A program made the position numbers and the translations under genes. DNA of 64,000 nt. Source: Mycobacterium sp. ITM-2016-00317 (GTDB taxonomy: Bacteria > Actinomycetota > Actinomycetes > Mycobacteriales > Mycobacteriaceae). Below the pieces are notes generated by a model. It did no database searches. It was given only the letters and a program-made list of their open reading frames with translations, and had not been told where the DNA came from. Location of the stretch: contig NZ_CP134399.1 in assembly GCF_002968295.1 (NCBI RefSeq), positions 2,232,001 through 2,296,000 on the forward strand, in the 5' to 3' direction. Positions 8,388 to 16,961 of the stretch are shown here, in pieces (the first letter of the stretch is position 1; the number at the start of each line of letters is the position of its first letter).

Positions 8388-9150
8388 CGTGCGTCCCGTG
8401 ATCGGTCTGACCACCTATCTGCAACAGGCGCGGACCGGGGTGTGGGACGTGCGGGCCAGCTTCCTGCCTGCCATCTACTTCGAGGGTGTCGGGATGGCGG
8501 GCGGGATCGCCACGCTGCTGCCGCCCCAACCGGTCGAGGACGCGATCGCCGAACGGGTCCTCGACGGTCTGGACGGCCTGATCATCACCGGCGGGCGCGA
8601 TGTCGAACCGGCCGCCTACGGAGCGCAGCCGCACCCGGCCACCGACCCACTGGTGCCGGACGGCCGCACCCGCGACGCGTTCGAGTTCGCGCTGGTCCGA
8701 GCCGCACTGCGGCGTGGCGTACCGGTGCTGGGCATCTGCCGGGGCGCGCAGGTGCTCAACGTCGCGCTGGGGGGCACGCTGCACCAGCACCTGCCCGACG
8801 TCGTCGGCCACACCCGCCACCAGCAGGGCAACGCGGTGTTCAGCACCTCCTCGATCGCCACCGTGCCCGGTACCCGGCTGGCGGCCCTGGTCGGATCCGA
8901 CACGCAGGCGCAGTGCTATCACCACCAGGCCATCGACCGGGTCGGCGACGGCCTGGTCGTCAGCGCGTCGGACACCGCCGACGGGGTGATCGAGGCCGTG
9001 GAGATCGACGCCGCGCGGTACCCGGACCACTGGGTGGTGGCGGTGCAGTGGCACCCCGAGGAACGACTCGACGACCTACGGCTGTTCGCCGGACTGGTCG
9101 GCGCCGCGGCCGGCTACGCCGGCCACAAGAGACAGAAAGTGAGCAGATGA
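8368..9150 (+). CDS. Class I amidotransferase-type gamma-glutamyl hydrolase (PuuD-like)
   Basis: A 260-residue peptidase C26 / class I glutamine amidotransferase-fold protein. The catalytic triad is visible: C124 in GICRGAQ, H229 and E231 in QWHPEE. PuuD-type enzymes release the product from gamma-glutamyl-gamma-aminobutyrate or related gamma-glutamyl intermediates, the last step of the glutamylated-amine route begun by the upstream ligase. The GTG start has an AGGAGA Shine-Dalgarno just before it, inside the end of glnA4; its stop overlaps the next start (ATGA). It corresponds to Rv2859c by position. Confidence 0.85.
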   Translation: MVLNASDVRPVIGLTTYLQQARTGVWDVRASFLPAIYFEGVGMAGGIATLLPPQPVEDAIAERVLDGLDGLIITGGRDVEPAAYGAQPHPATDPLVPDGRTRDAFEFALVRAALRRGVPVLGICRGAQVLNVALGGTLHQHLPDVVGHTRHQQGNAVFSTSSIATVPGTRLAALVGSDTQAQCYHHQAIDRVGDGLVVSASDTADGVIEAVEIDAARYPDHWVVAVQWHPEERLDDLRLFAGLVGAAAGYAGHKRQKVSR

Positions 9151-10521
9151 GTCAGGCAACGGCAAGCGAGGTCGTCAATCCGGCGACCGAGGAGGTGCTG
9201 CGCACCGTCGAACACACCGACGAGGCCGGTGTCGACGACGCGGTGGCCCGGGCCAGGGCGGCCCAGCGCCGGTGGGCCGCACAGGCCCCCGCTGAACGGG
9301 CTGCCGCGCTGCGTGCCTTCGCCGCGATCGTCGACGCCCACGTCGAGGAACTCGCGCAGCTGGAGGTCGCCAACTCCGGACACCCGATCGGCAACGCCCG
9401 GTGGGAGGCCGGCCGACGTCCGCGACGTGCTGCAGTACTACTCGGCGGCGCCGGAACGGTTGTCGGGCAAGCAGATTCCGGTTGCCGGTGGGCTGGACGT
9501 GACGTTCAACGAACCGCTCGGCGTGGTCGGGGTGATCACCCCGTGGAACTTCCCGATGACGATCGCGGCCTGGGGCTTCGCCCCCGCGCTGGCGGCTGGG
9601 AACGCGGTGCTGGTCAAACCGGCGGAGTGGACCCCGCTGACCACCATGCGCCTCGGCGAGCTGGCCGTCGAATCCGGTTTGCCCGCAGACCTTTTCCAGG
9701 TCCTGCCGGGACGCGGGTCGGTGGTCGGGGAGCGCTTCGTCAGCCACCCCGACGTCCGCAAGATCGTGTTCACCGGATCTACCGAGGTGGGCACCCGGGT
9801 GATGGCCGGCGCCGCGAAGCAGGTCAAACGCGTCACCCTGGAACTCGGCGGCAAGAGCGCCAACATCGTCTTCGACGACTGCGACCTGGAGCGCGCCGCG
9901 GCCACCGCGCCGTACGGGGTGTTCGACAACTCGGGCCAGGACTGCTGCGCACGCAGCCGGATCTTGGTGCAGCGCACTGTCTTCGACAAGTTCATGGAAT
10001 TGTTGGAGCCGGCCGTCAAGGGTGTCGTGGTCGGTGACCCGAGCTCTGAGGGCACCGAGATGGGCCCGCTGGTGTCCAAGGCGCACTGGACCTCGGTGTC
10101 CTCGTTCGTCCCGGACGACGCCCCGGTGGCCTTCCGCGGCAACGCGCCGTCGGGACCGGGATTCTGGTTCCCGCCGACGGTGCTGATGCCCGAGCGCGGC
10201 GACCGCACCGTGACCGAGGAGATCTTCGGCCCGGTGGTCTCCGTGCTCCCTTTCGACGACGAAGCCGACGCGATCGCGCTGGCCAACGACACCGTGTACG
10301 GTCTGTCCGGCTCCATCTGGACCGAGAACCTGTCCCGCGCGATGCGGGTGTCGCGAGCGGTGGAAGCCGGCAACCTGTCGGTCAATTCGCATTCGTCGGT
10401 GCGCTACAGCACGCCGTTCGGCGGGTTCAAGCAGTCCGGGCTGGGTCGCGAACTCGGCCCGGACGCCCCGCTGTCGTTCACCGAGACCAAGAATGTCTTT
10501 TTCGCAGTAGAGGAGAACTAG
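9147..10521 (+). CDS. aldC: Aldehyde dehydrogenase (frameshifted in this sequence)
   Basis: NAD(P)-dependent aldehyde dehydrogenase expected to oxidise the gamma-glutamyl aldehyde. The first ~88 codons from ATG 9147 read in one frame up to NARWEAG. The rest, from DVRDVLQYY onward, reads one base later, so there is an apparent +1 insertion at about 9407-9416 within GGCCGGCC. With it removed the protein is ~457 residues, with a GKSANIVF segment, GQDCCARSR containing the catalytic cysteine, and the terminal PFGGFKQSG. All motifs after the break are intact, so a sequencing indel is more likely than a dead gene. Start overlaps the upstream stop (ATGA). Counterpart of Rv2858c. Confidence 0.8.
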
Positions 10522-11295
10522 ATGGACCTGAGCCAGCGCCTCAAGGACAAGGTGGCTGTGATCACCGGTGGCGCAAGCGGTATCGGGCTGGCCACCGCCA
10601 AGCGGATGCGCGCCGAAGGCGCCATCGTGGTGATCGGGGATCTCGACGAGAAGACCGGCAAGTCGGTCGCCGACGACCTGAACGTCACCTTCGTCCAGGT
10701 CGACGTGTCGGACCAGGTCGCGGTGGACAACCTCTTCGACACCGCGTTCGAGGTGCACGGTTCGGTGGACATCGCGTTCAACAACGCGGGCATCAGCCCA
10801 CCCGAGGACGACCTCATCGAGAGCACCGGGATCGATGCGTGGGACCGGGTGCAGGACATCAACCTCAAGTCGGTCTTCTTCTGCTGCAAGGCCGCACTGC
10901 GCCACATGGTGCCCGCGCAGAAGGGGTCCATCGTCAACACCGCGTCGTTCGTCGCGGTGAACGGATCGGCGACGTCGCAGATCTCCTACACCGCATCCAA
11001 GGGCGGTGTGCTGGCGATGTCGCGCGAACTCGGAATCCAGTACGCGCGGCAGGGGATCCGCGTCAACGCGCTGTGCCCGGGGCCGGTCAACACCCCACTG
11101 CTGCAGGAGCTGTTCGCCAAGGATCCCGAGCGTGCCGCCCGGCGGCTGGTGCACGTGCCGATGGGACGGTTCGCCGAGCCCGAGGAACTGGCCTCCGCGG
11201 TGGCGTTCCTGGCCAGCGACGACGCGTCGTTCATCACCGGGTCGACCTTCCTGGTCGACGGCGGCATCACCGGCCACTACGTCACGCCGCTGTAG
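10522..11295 (+). CDS. Short-chain dehydrogenase/reductase
   Basis: A classical SDR of 257 residues: TGGASGIG cofactor loop (15-22), D40 suggesting NAD(H) preference, NNAG at 87-90, catalytic S142, Y156 and K160. The start directly follows the aldehyde dehydrogenase stop with no gap, so it is translated from the same operon. It is the positional counterpart of Rv2857c. It probably acts on an alcohol or carbonyl intermediate of the amine-degradation route, but the substrate is unknown. Confidence 0.85.
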   Translation: MDLSQRLKDKVAVITGGASGIGLATAKRMRAEGAIVVIGDLDEKTGKSVADDLNVTFVQVDVSDQVAVDNLFDTAFEVHGSVDIAFNNAGISPPEDDLIESTGIDAWDRVQDINLKSVFFCCKAALRHMVPAQKGSIVNTASFVAVNGSATSQISYTASKGGVLAMSRELGIQYARQGIRVNALCPGPVNTPLLQELFAKDPERAARRLVHVPMGRFAEPEELASAVAFLASDDASFITGSTFLVDGGITGHYVTPL

Positions 11296-11300
11296 GCGCG

Positions 11301-12032
11301 ATGGCCGCCCACGGACGCGCACGCGAGGAGCACACGTCGAGCGACGCGCTGCTGCGTCCGGTGCGCCCGTTCAACGCGTTCGAGGACTCCGTCGAGCGGT
11401 TGTTGCAGACCATCCGGCTCGGCGTGCTGGGGCCGGGTGACTCGCTGCCCCCTGAGCGGGAGCTCGCCGCGCAGATGGGGGTCAGCCGCGACACCGTGCG
11501 GGAGGCGATCAAGTCGCTGGCCGAGGCCGGCTACCTGGTGTCCCGGCGCGGCCGGTACGGGGGCACCTTCGTCGCCGACGCACTGCCGGCCCCGCGCGCC
11601 CACGACGTCGAGTTCAGCCGCGCCGACATCGACGACGCGATGCGGTTGCGGGAGATCCTGGAGACCGGCGCGGCGCGGATGGCGGCCACGCGCACCCTGA
11701 CCGGGACCGACCGCGAGGCGCTGTCGGCCCGGCTGCTCGACGTGCGGGGGTGCGCGCCTGCGGACTACCGGCGGCTGGACTCCCGCTTGCACCTGGCGAT
11801 CGCCGAGGCGGCCGGGGTGCCCTCGCTGGTGCCGATGATCGCGCAGAACCGGATGCGGCTCAACGAGATGCTGGACCGGATTCCGCTGCTGACCCGCAAC
11901 ATTGCGCACTCCGACGAGCAGCACGAGGCGATCGTGGCGGCCATCCTGGCCGGGGACGCCGACGCCGCGGCCGAGACGGCGGCCGCGCACGTGTGGGGGT
12001 CGGCGGCGCTGCTGCACGGCTTCCTGGACTGA
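11301..12032 (+). CDS. GntR/FadR-family transcriptional regulator
   Basis: A 243-residue regulator. Residues ~25-95 form the GntR winged helix-turn-helix, with LPPERELAAQMGVSRDTVREAIKSL; residues ~105-240 form the all-helical FCD ligand domain with LREILETGAA, RLDSRLHLAIAEA and the HEAIVAAI metal/ligand helix. It lies 5 bp behind the SDR at the end of the glnA4-like operon, so it is likely the local regulator responding to a pathway acid. The ATG at 11301 is chosen because it follows the SDR stop and gives the usual length. Confidence 0.85.
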   Translation: MAAHGRAREEHTSSDALLRPVRPFNAFEDSVERLLQTIRLGVLGPGDSLPPERELAAQMGVSRDTVREAIKSLAEAGYLVSRRGRYGGTFVADALPAPRAHDVEFSRADIDDAMRLREILETGAARMAATRTLTGTDREALSARLLDVRGCAPADYRRLDSRLHLAIAEAAGVPSLVPMIAQNRMRLNEMLDRIPLLTRNIAHSDEQHEAIVAAILAGDADAAAETAAAHVWGSAALLHGFLD

Positions 12033-12088
12033 CCCGGACACGCTGACACGCCGCAACACCGGGCACTCGGCGGGTGTCCGCCGGGGAC

Positions 12089-12094
12089 TACATT
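12089..12094 (+). promoter_or_regulatory. -10 box (TACATT) deciding the ArsR start
   Basis: TACATT ends 6 nt before GTG 12101, which argues for a leaderless start there rather than at the upstream in-frame GTG 12074. Confidence 0.5.
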
Positions 12095-12100
12095 GCTCGT

Positions 12101-12421
12101 GTGGAGGATCAGCAGCTCGTCGAGCGGGCGTCGTCGGCGCTGGCCGACGTGGACACGCCGAGCTGGGCGCAGCGGTTCGACCTGGTGTCGGATCCGCACC
12201 GGCTGGAGATCCTGCTGTGTCTGCACCGCGCGCCGGGGATCTGCGTCAGCGACCTCGCCGCCGCGCTGGGCAGGTCGGAGAACGCAGTGTCGCAGGCGCT
12301 TCGGGTGCTGCGCCAGCAGGGCTGGGTCAACAGCACCCGCGCGGGACGGTCGGTGGCCTACCGGTTGGAGGACGAGACCGTGCACGATCTGCTGCACTGG
12401 ATCGGCGCCAGGCACGGCTGA
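12101..12421 (+). CDS. ArsR-family winged-helix regulator
   Basis: A 106-residue ArsR/SmtB-type repressor: DPHRLEILLCLHRAPGICVSDLAAALG followed by the recognition helix SENAVSQALRVLRQQGW and the wing RAGRSVAYRLE. Some members sense metals, others reactive sulfur. Two cysteines occur, near residue 41 (LLCLH) and in GICVSDL, but the alpha-3 CxC-type metal site of ArsR/CadC is not clear. No metal transporter is adjacent, so the target is unknown. The region where M. tuberculosis has nicT is occupied here by this gene and the next four. Confidence 0.75.
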   Translation: MEDQQLVERASSALADVDTPSWAQRFDLVSDPHRLEILLCLHRAPGICVSDLAAALGRSENAVSQALRVLRQQGWVNSTRAGRSVAYRLEDETVHDLLHWIGARHG

Positions 12422-12426
12422 GCTCT

Positions 12427-12442
12427 GCGGCGGACCCGCCGC
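12427..12442. terminator. Hairpin between ArsR and histidine kinase genes
   Basis: GCGGCG-GACC-CGCCGC inverted repeat, 6-bp arms, between convergent genes. No T-run follows. Confidence 0.35.
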
Positions 12443-12479
12443 GCACCGCCTCGAGCTGCCGTCGGGGTTCGTCGTCGGG

Positions 12480-13988
12480 TCACGCTGACACCGGCTGCGC
12501 GGCGCCGACCGGCGCGGCGGGCAGCCGGATGCGGAATGCCGTGACTCCCGAGCCGGAGGTGGCGACGATCGTGCCGCCGTGCGACTCGACGATCGAGGCC
12601 ACGATCGCCAGGCCCAGCCCGAAACTCCCGTTCTGCCGCGACCGGGACTTGTCGGCGCGCACGAACCGTTCGAACAGATGCGGCAGCAGTTGCGCGTCGA
12701 TCCCCGGACCGTCGTCGGCCACCGTCAGCGCGACGTACCCGGCTGCGGCCGACACCGTGGTGGTGACCGTGGTGCCCGCCGGGGTGTGCACCCGCGCATT
12801 GGCCAGCAGATTGGCCAGCATCTGGTGCAGCTGGGCCCGGTCGCCGAGCACGTTCACCACATTCTCGGACACGTCGTCGGGCACCGAGATCCGCCAGCGG
12901 TGCTCCGGTGCGCACACCGCCGCATCGTTGACGGCGTCGACGACCAGGTCGGCGAGGTCGACGTCGGTGGTCTGGCGGTCCTGACCCTCGTCGAGGCGGG
13001 CAAGCAGCAGCAGATCGGCCACCAGCGCGTGCATCCGCTGCGCCTCGGCCTCGATGCGGGCCAGCGAGTACTCGGTGGTCTCCGGCAGCACCGAGCTGTC
13101 CTGGCGGGTCAACTCCGCGTAACCGAGGATGGCGGCCAGCGGAGTGCGCAGTTCGTGGCTGGCGTCGGTGATGAACTGGCGCATCCGCCGGTCGGACGCG
13201 GCGACGTCGGCCAGCGCCTGCTCGACGTGGTCGAGCAGCCGGTTGAGGGTGTCGCCGACCGATCCGACCTCGGTGCGCGGATCGGTGTCGACGCCCGGGA
13301 CGCGCGGCGTGATCGCGTAGTTGTCCCGGTCCAGCGGCAGGCCCGCCACCTCCGACGCGGTCGCGGCGACGCGGCGCAGCGGGCGCAGCGCGAACCGGAC
13401 GATCGCGACCGTGCTCAGCGCGGTGATCAGCAGCGCGATCGCGGTGATCCCGGACACGATCGCGGTCTCCCGCACCATCACGTCCCACGCGGGGGTCCGA
13501 GATGCCCCGGTGACCAGGAGTTCGTCGCCGTCGCCGGGCAGCCCGACCATGCGGTACCACCCCAGCCCGGGCAACTCGACGGTGCGCGGGTGCGGGTCCG
13601 ACCACGACAGCCCGGCGATCTTCTCGACCGCGGCCTGCGGCGCGCGCTGCGCATCCCCGTCCCCGAAGTAGGCCGAGTCCACCACCTGTCCGTTCTGGAT
13701 CAGGGCAACGACGTTGCCGGGCGCCTGCCCGATCAGCTGCGTCAGCGGTTTCATCGCGCCCGCCGCGGGCATCTGACCCTCCGGCCCCGGTGTGCTGCGG
13801 TACTTGGCCACCGAGCTGAGCGTGCCGTCGGCCGCGGCGGCCAACTGGTCGTCGATGATGCCGAGCACCGACGAGCGCATCGTCAGCACCGTCAACGTCC
13901 CGACCGAGACCAGCGCGACCATCACGACCACCGATACGCCGACGACGAGTTGGCGCAACAGGGTCCAGCTCTGCCAGATGCGCTTCAT
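12480..13988 (-). CDS. Sensor histidine kinase
   Basis: A 502-residue membrane kinase, second gene of a two-component operon. Predicted order: transmembrane helix ~12-36, extracytoplasmic sensor ~37-172, transmembrane helix ~175-198, HAMP linker ~199-260, dimerisation domain with phospho-acceptor H278 in SHELRTPL, and an ATPase domain with LLANARVHTP (N box) and VADDGPGID (G1). The start is the ATG of MKRIWQSW, which overlaps the regulator stop by 4 bp; a longer open frame upstream lies inside the regulator gene. Overall layout resembles mycobacterial TrcS-type kinases. The signal is unknown. Confidence 0.85.
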   Translation of the reverse strand: MKRIWQSWTLLRQLVVGVSVVVMVALVSVGTLTVLTMRSSVLGIIDDQLAAAADGTLSSVAKYRSTPGPEGQMPAAGAMKPLTQLIGQAPGNVVALIQNGQVVDSAYFGDGDAQRAPQAAVEKIAGLSWSDPHPRTVELPGLGWYRMVGLPGDGDELLVTGASRTPAWDVMVRETAIVSGITAIALLITALSTVAIVRFALRPLRRVAATASEVAGLPLDRDNYAITPRVPGVDTDPRTEVGSVGDTLNRLLDHVEQALADVAASDRRMRQFITDASHELRTPLAAILGYAELTRQDSSVLPETTEYSLARIEAEAQRMHALVADLLLLARLDEGQDRQTTDVDLADLVVDAVNDAAVCAPEHRWRISVPDDVSENVVNVLGDRAQLHQMLANLLANARVHTPAGTTVTTTVSAAAGYVALTVADDGPGIDAQLLPHLFERFVRADKSRSRQNGSFGLGLAIVASIVESHGGTIVATSGSGVTAFRIRLPAAPVGAAQPVSA

Positions 13989-14782
13989 CGGGCGGGCCGC
14001 AGCATGTAGCCGACGCCGCGGACGGTGTGGATCAGCGGATCGCGGCCCGCGTCGATCTTCTTCCGCAGATACGACACGTAGAGGTCGACGATGCTGGTCC
14101 GCCCGCCAAAGTCGTAATCCCACACCTGCCTCAGAATATCGTTGCGGGTCAACGCTTTCCGTTGATGACGCATCAGCAGCCGCAGCAGCTCGAACTCGGT
14201 GGAGGTCAGTGCGACCGGCTCCCCGGCCCGGGTCACCTCGCGGCTGGCGACCTCGAGCGTGAGATCGCCCACCGACAGCGACTCGTCATCGGCCGGGGTG
14301 AGGTAGGCCGACCGGCGCAGCAGTCCGCGCAGCCGCGCGACGAGCTCCTCCAGCGAGAACGGCTTGGTCATATAGTCGTCGCCACCGGCGGTCAGGCCGG
14401 TCACCCGGTCGGCGACGGAGTCGCGCGCGGTCAGGAACAGCGTCGGGGTGTAGTCACCGGACTCGCGCAGCGCCGCCAGCACGCCGAGCCCGTCCATGTC
14501 GGGCAGCATGATGTCCAGCACCATCAGGTCGGGGGTGTTGGCGCGATAGGCGGCAACGGCCTCGGCGGCGTCGTGGGCGACGTCGATCTCCCACCCCTCG
14601 TACCGCAGCGCCATCTTCACCAGATTGGTCAGCGCGCGCTCGTCGTCGACGAGCAGGACGCGGATCGGCGACCCGTCCGCGCAATACATCCTGGGCAGCT
14701 TGCCCAGAATCGCGCGACGGGGGCCCTGGTCCTCGACCGGCGCAGACGTCACCCCCTCATTGTGGCCGCCGGGCGTGCACAC
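13985..14782 (-). CDS. OmpR/PhoB-family response regulator
   Basis: A 265-residue regulator. The receiver domain has the acidic pair D46/D47, phospho-acceptor D90 ([13 protein letters not shown]), T118 and K140. The C-terminal OmpR-type winged helix includes [12 protein letters not shown] and [10 protein letters not shown]. It precedes the kinase in the same operon. The start is uncertain: GTG 14782 is ~9 nt after a minus-strand TATGAT box and would be nearly leaderless, whereas the receiver domain proper begins only near residue 40. It is divergent from the ECF sigma gene. Confidence 0.85.
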   Translation of the reverse strand: MCTPGGHNEGVTSAPVEDQGPRRAILGKLPRMYCADGSPIRVLLVDDERALTNLVKMALRYEGWEIDVAHDAAEAVAAYRANTPDLMVLDIMLPDMDGLGVLAALRESGDYTPTLFLTARDSVADRVTGLTAGGDDYMTKPFSLEELVARLRGLLRRSAYLTPADDESLSVGDLTLEVASREVTRAGEPVALTSTEFELLRLLMRHQRKALTRNDILRQVWDYDFGGRTSIVDLYVSYLRKKIDAGRDPLIHTVRGVGYMLRPAR

Positions 14783-14888
14783 GTCACCGCAATCATAGAG
14801 ATTTCATATGTCCCGGCCCGCCGCGTTCACATGATCTCCAAATGTTTGTGGTTCCTATGCGAATCGGTCAGCTCGACCGGATCGTCCA

Positions 14889-14894
14889 TACAGT
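14889..14894 (+). promoter_or_regulatory. -10 box (TACAGT) of the ECF sigma gene
   Basis: A SigA-type -10 giving a start near 14901, a ~31-nt leader and a strong GGAGG (14921-14925) 6 nt before the ATG. No SigH/SigE-type GGAAC...GTT promoter is seen upstream, so autoregulation by its own sigma is not evident. Confidence 0.45.
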
Positions 14895-14931
14895 GGGATC
14901 ACCAGTCAGAGAATGCCTTTGGAGGATGACA

Positions 14932-15519
14932 ATGGCTCCCATTTCGGAGGACACCGTCCTGGAACGGTTCGAGCGCGACGTGCTACCGCTGATCGATCAG
15001 CTCTACCGGGCCGCGCGCCGGCACACCGGCAGCCCCGCAGACGCCGAGGATCTGGTGCAGGAGACGATGATCAAGGCGTACCGCGGATTCCACCGGTTCG
15101 AGGACGGCACCAACGTCCGCGCCTGGTTGCTGCGAATCATGACCAACACGTGGATCAACTCCTACCGCAAGACCCAGTGCAGACCGGAAGAGGTTCTCTC
15201 CGAAGGGATCACCGACGCGCAACTGGCCGGGCAGGCGCGCCACAGCGGCACCGGACTGCCGTCGGCCGAGCTCGCCGCGCTCGAAGCGATGGGCGACGCC
15301 GAGGTCAGAGACGCCCTCGCCCGGCTCCGCGAAGACCAGCGACTGGTCGTGTACTACGCCGACGTGGAAGGCCTGCGCTACCGCGAGATCGCGTTCATCC
15401 TCGACATTCCGCTCGGCACCGTGATGTCGCGTCTGCACCGCGGCAGGCGCACCCTGCGCACACTTCTGTTCGACGTCGCCACCGCCCGCGGCTACCTGCG
15501 CGGCAACCAGGCGGCATGA
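14932..15519 (+). CDS. SigH-like ECF RNA polymerase sigma factor
   Basis: A 195-residue ECF sigma factor. Region 2 includes [30 protein letters not shown] and the NSYRK end; region 4 includes [24 protein letters not shown]. The sequence runs closely parallel to mycobacterial SigH, including INSYRK and the VYYADVEG segment, and differs from SigE or SigL. ATG 14932 is chosen for its GGAGG site; longer starts upstream lack one. No anti-sigma gene follows: the stop is 21 bp from the convergent mtr stop. SigH itself normally sits next to its zinc anti-sigma RshA, so this is probably an orphan paralogue. Confidence 0.85.
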   Translation: MAPISEDTVLERFERDVLPLIDQLYRAARRHTGSPADAEDLVQETMIKAYRGFHRFEDGTNVRAWLLRIMTNTWINSYRKTQCRPEEVLSEGITDAQLAGQARHSGTGLPSAELAALEAMGDAEVRDALARLREDQRLVVYYADVEGLRYREIAFILDIPLGTVMSRLHRGRRTLRTLLFDVATARGYLRGNQAA

Positions 15520-15539
15520 GCGTTGCGCGGCAAGCGGAT

Positions 15540-16961
15540 TCAGTGTCGCTTGGATGGCGGCCACGGAGGTTCCCCGCACAGCGCCAGCAACGCGTTCTCG
15601 ACCACCTCGGGCAGTGCCGGGTGGATCCAGTACTGACCCCGCGCCATGTCCTGGGCGGGCAGGTCGAACGCCATCGCCTGCACCAGCGGCTGGATGATCG
15701 ACGACGCCTGATGGCCCATGATGTGCGCGCCGAGCAACAGCCCGGTGTCGTCGTCGACGATCAGCTTCGCGAACCCGGTGGAGTCCTCCATCGCCCAGCC
15801 GTAGGCCACGTCGCCGTAGTCCTGCACCTTGGACCGGATGCGGTAACCCGCTGCGCGCGCCTGGTTCTCGGTCAACCCGACCGACGCGATCTGGGGTTCG
15901 GTGAACACCGCCGACGGCACGTGGCGGTGGTTGGCCGGCATCAGGGCCTCGGTGTCGTCCCAGTCCTGCAGCAGATTGTGCTTGACCACCCGGGCCTCGT
16001 GGTTGGCGACGTGTTTGAGCTGATAGGGCGAGCTGATGTCGCCGAGTGCGAAGACGTTGCGTGCCGTGGTGCGCTGGAATTCGTCGACCACGACCCGACC
16101 GTCGGCGACCTCGACGCCGGCCAGGTGCGCGTCGAGCTGGTCACCGTTGGGGATGCGGCCGGTGGCCACCAGCAGCGCGTCGGCGCGCACGGTGGAGTCG
16201 TCGTCGAGGACCAGCGTCACGCCTGAGTCGTCCGGGCCCGTCGACTTGCTGGCCACGATGTTGCGCCTGCTGCGGATCTCCCACTTCTTGCCCGCGATGT
16301 CGGTGAACCGCTCGCAGACGGTGTCGTCAGAGTGGGTCAGCATGGTCGTCCCGCGCAGCACGATCGTCACCCGCGAACCCAGCGAGGAGAACACGTGCGC
16401 GAACTCGGCCGCCACGAACCCGCCGCCGACGATGACCAGGTGCTCGGGCAGCTCCGAGATCCGCATGATCGTGTCGCTGGTGTGGTATCTGACCCCGCAG
16501 TCGGCGATCGCCGGCGGCACCGTGGCCCGCGCGCCTGCGGCGATCACCACCTGCTCGGCGGTGAACTCGTCGCCGTCGTCGGTGCGCAGCCGGTACGCGC
16601 CGTCGGCTTCGCGGCCGGCGAACCGGGTGTGGCTGGCGAAGACCTCGACGTTCGGCGAGGACCGCCGGTAGTGTTCGCCGCCGCTGGCCAGGGGGTCGAT
16701 GCGGCCGAACACCCGCGACACGATGTCCGTCCAGCGCACGCCGTCGATATGGCCGTCCACGCCGAACCGGCTCGACTCCCGGATCTGCTCGGCCACCCCG
16801 GCGGCGTAGACGAACATCTTGGTGGGGATGCAACCGACGTTGAGGCAGGTGCCGCCGAACAGGCCCTTCTCGCAGATCGCCACCCGCTTGTCGACGTAGC
16901 GCTCGTCCAGGATCGAGTTCCCGGAGCCGGTGCCGATGATCGCGATGTCGAAGTCAGCCAT
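15540..16961 (-). CDS. mtr: Mycothione reductase
   Basis: A 473-residue FAD-dependent disulfide oxidoreductase that reduces mycothiol disulfide with NADPH, keeping the actinobacterial thiol pool reduced. Visible features are the N-terminal FAD motif IIGTGSGNS, redox-active C39 and C44 in GGTCLNVGC, the NADPH domain IVGGGFVAAEFAHVFSSLGS, and the C-terminal WIHPALPEVVENALL active-site histidine. It overlaps the 3' end of the upstream hydrolase gene by 8 bp. Counterpart of Rv2855. Confidence 0.93.
   Translation of the reverse strand: MADFDIAIIGTGSGNSILDERYVDKRVAICEKGLFGGTCLNVGCIPTKMFVYAAGVAEQIRESSRFGVDGHIDGVRWTDIVSRVFGRIDPLASGGEHYRRSSPNVEVFASHTRFAGREADGAYRLRTDDGDEFTAEQVVIAAGARATVPPAIADCGVRYHTSDTIMRISELPEHLVIVGGGFVAAEFAHVFSSLGSRVTIVLRGTTMLTHSDDTVCERFTDIAGKKWEIRSRRNIVASKSTGPDDSGVTLVLDDDSTVRADALLVATGRIPNGDQLDAHLAGVEVADGRVVVDEFQRTTARNVFALGDISSPYQLKHVANHEARVVKHNLLQDWDDTEALMPANHRHVPSAVFTEPQIASVGLTENQARAAGYRIRSKVQDYGDVAYGWAMEDSTGFAKLIVDDDTGLLLGAHIMGHQASSIIQPLVQAMAFDLPAQDMARGQYWIHPALPEVVENALLALCGEPPWPPSKRH

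Noticed and set aside
14840..14862. A SigH/SigE-type promoter (GGAAC) on the minus strand before the response regulator
   Set aside because: GGAACC is present but no GTT/CGTT element occurs at the required 16-19 nt spacing.
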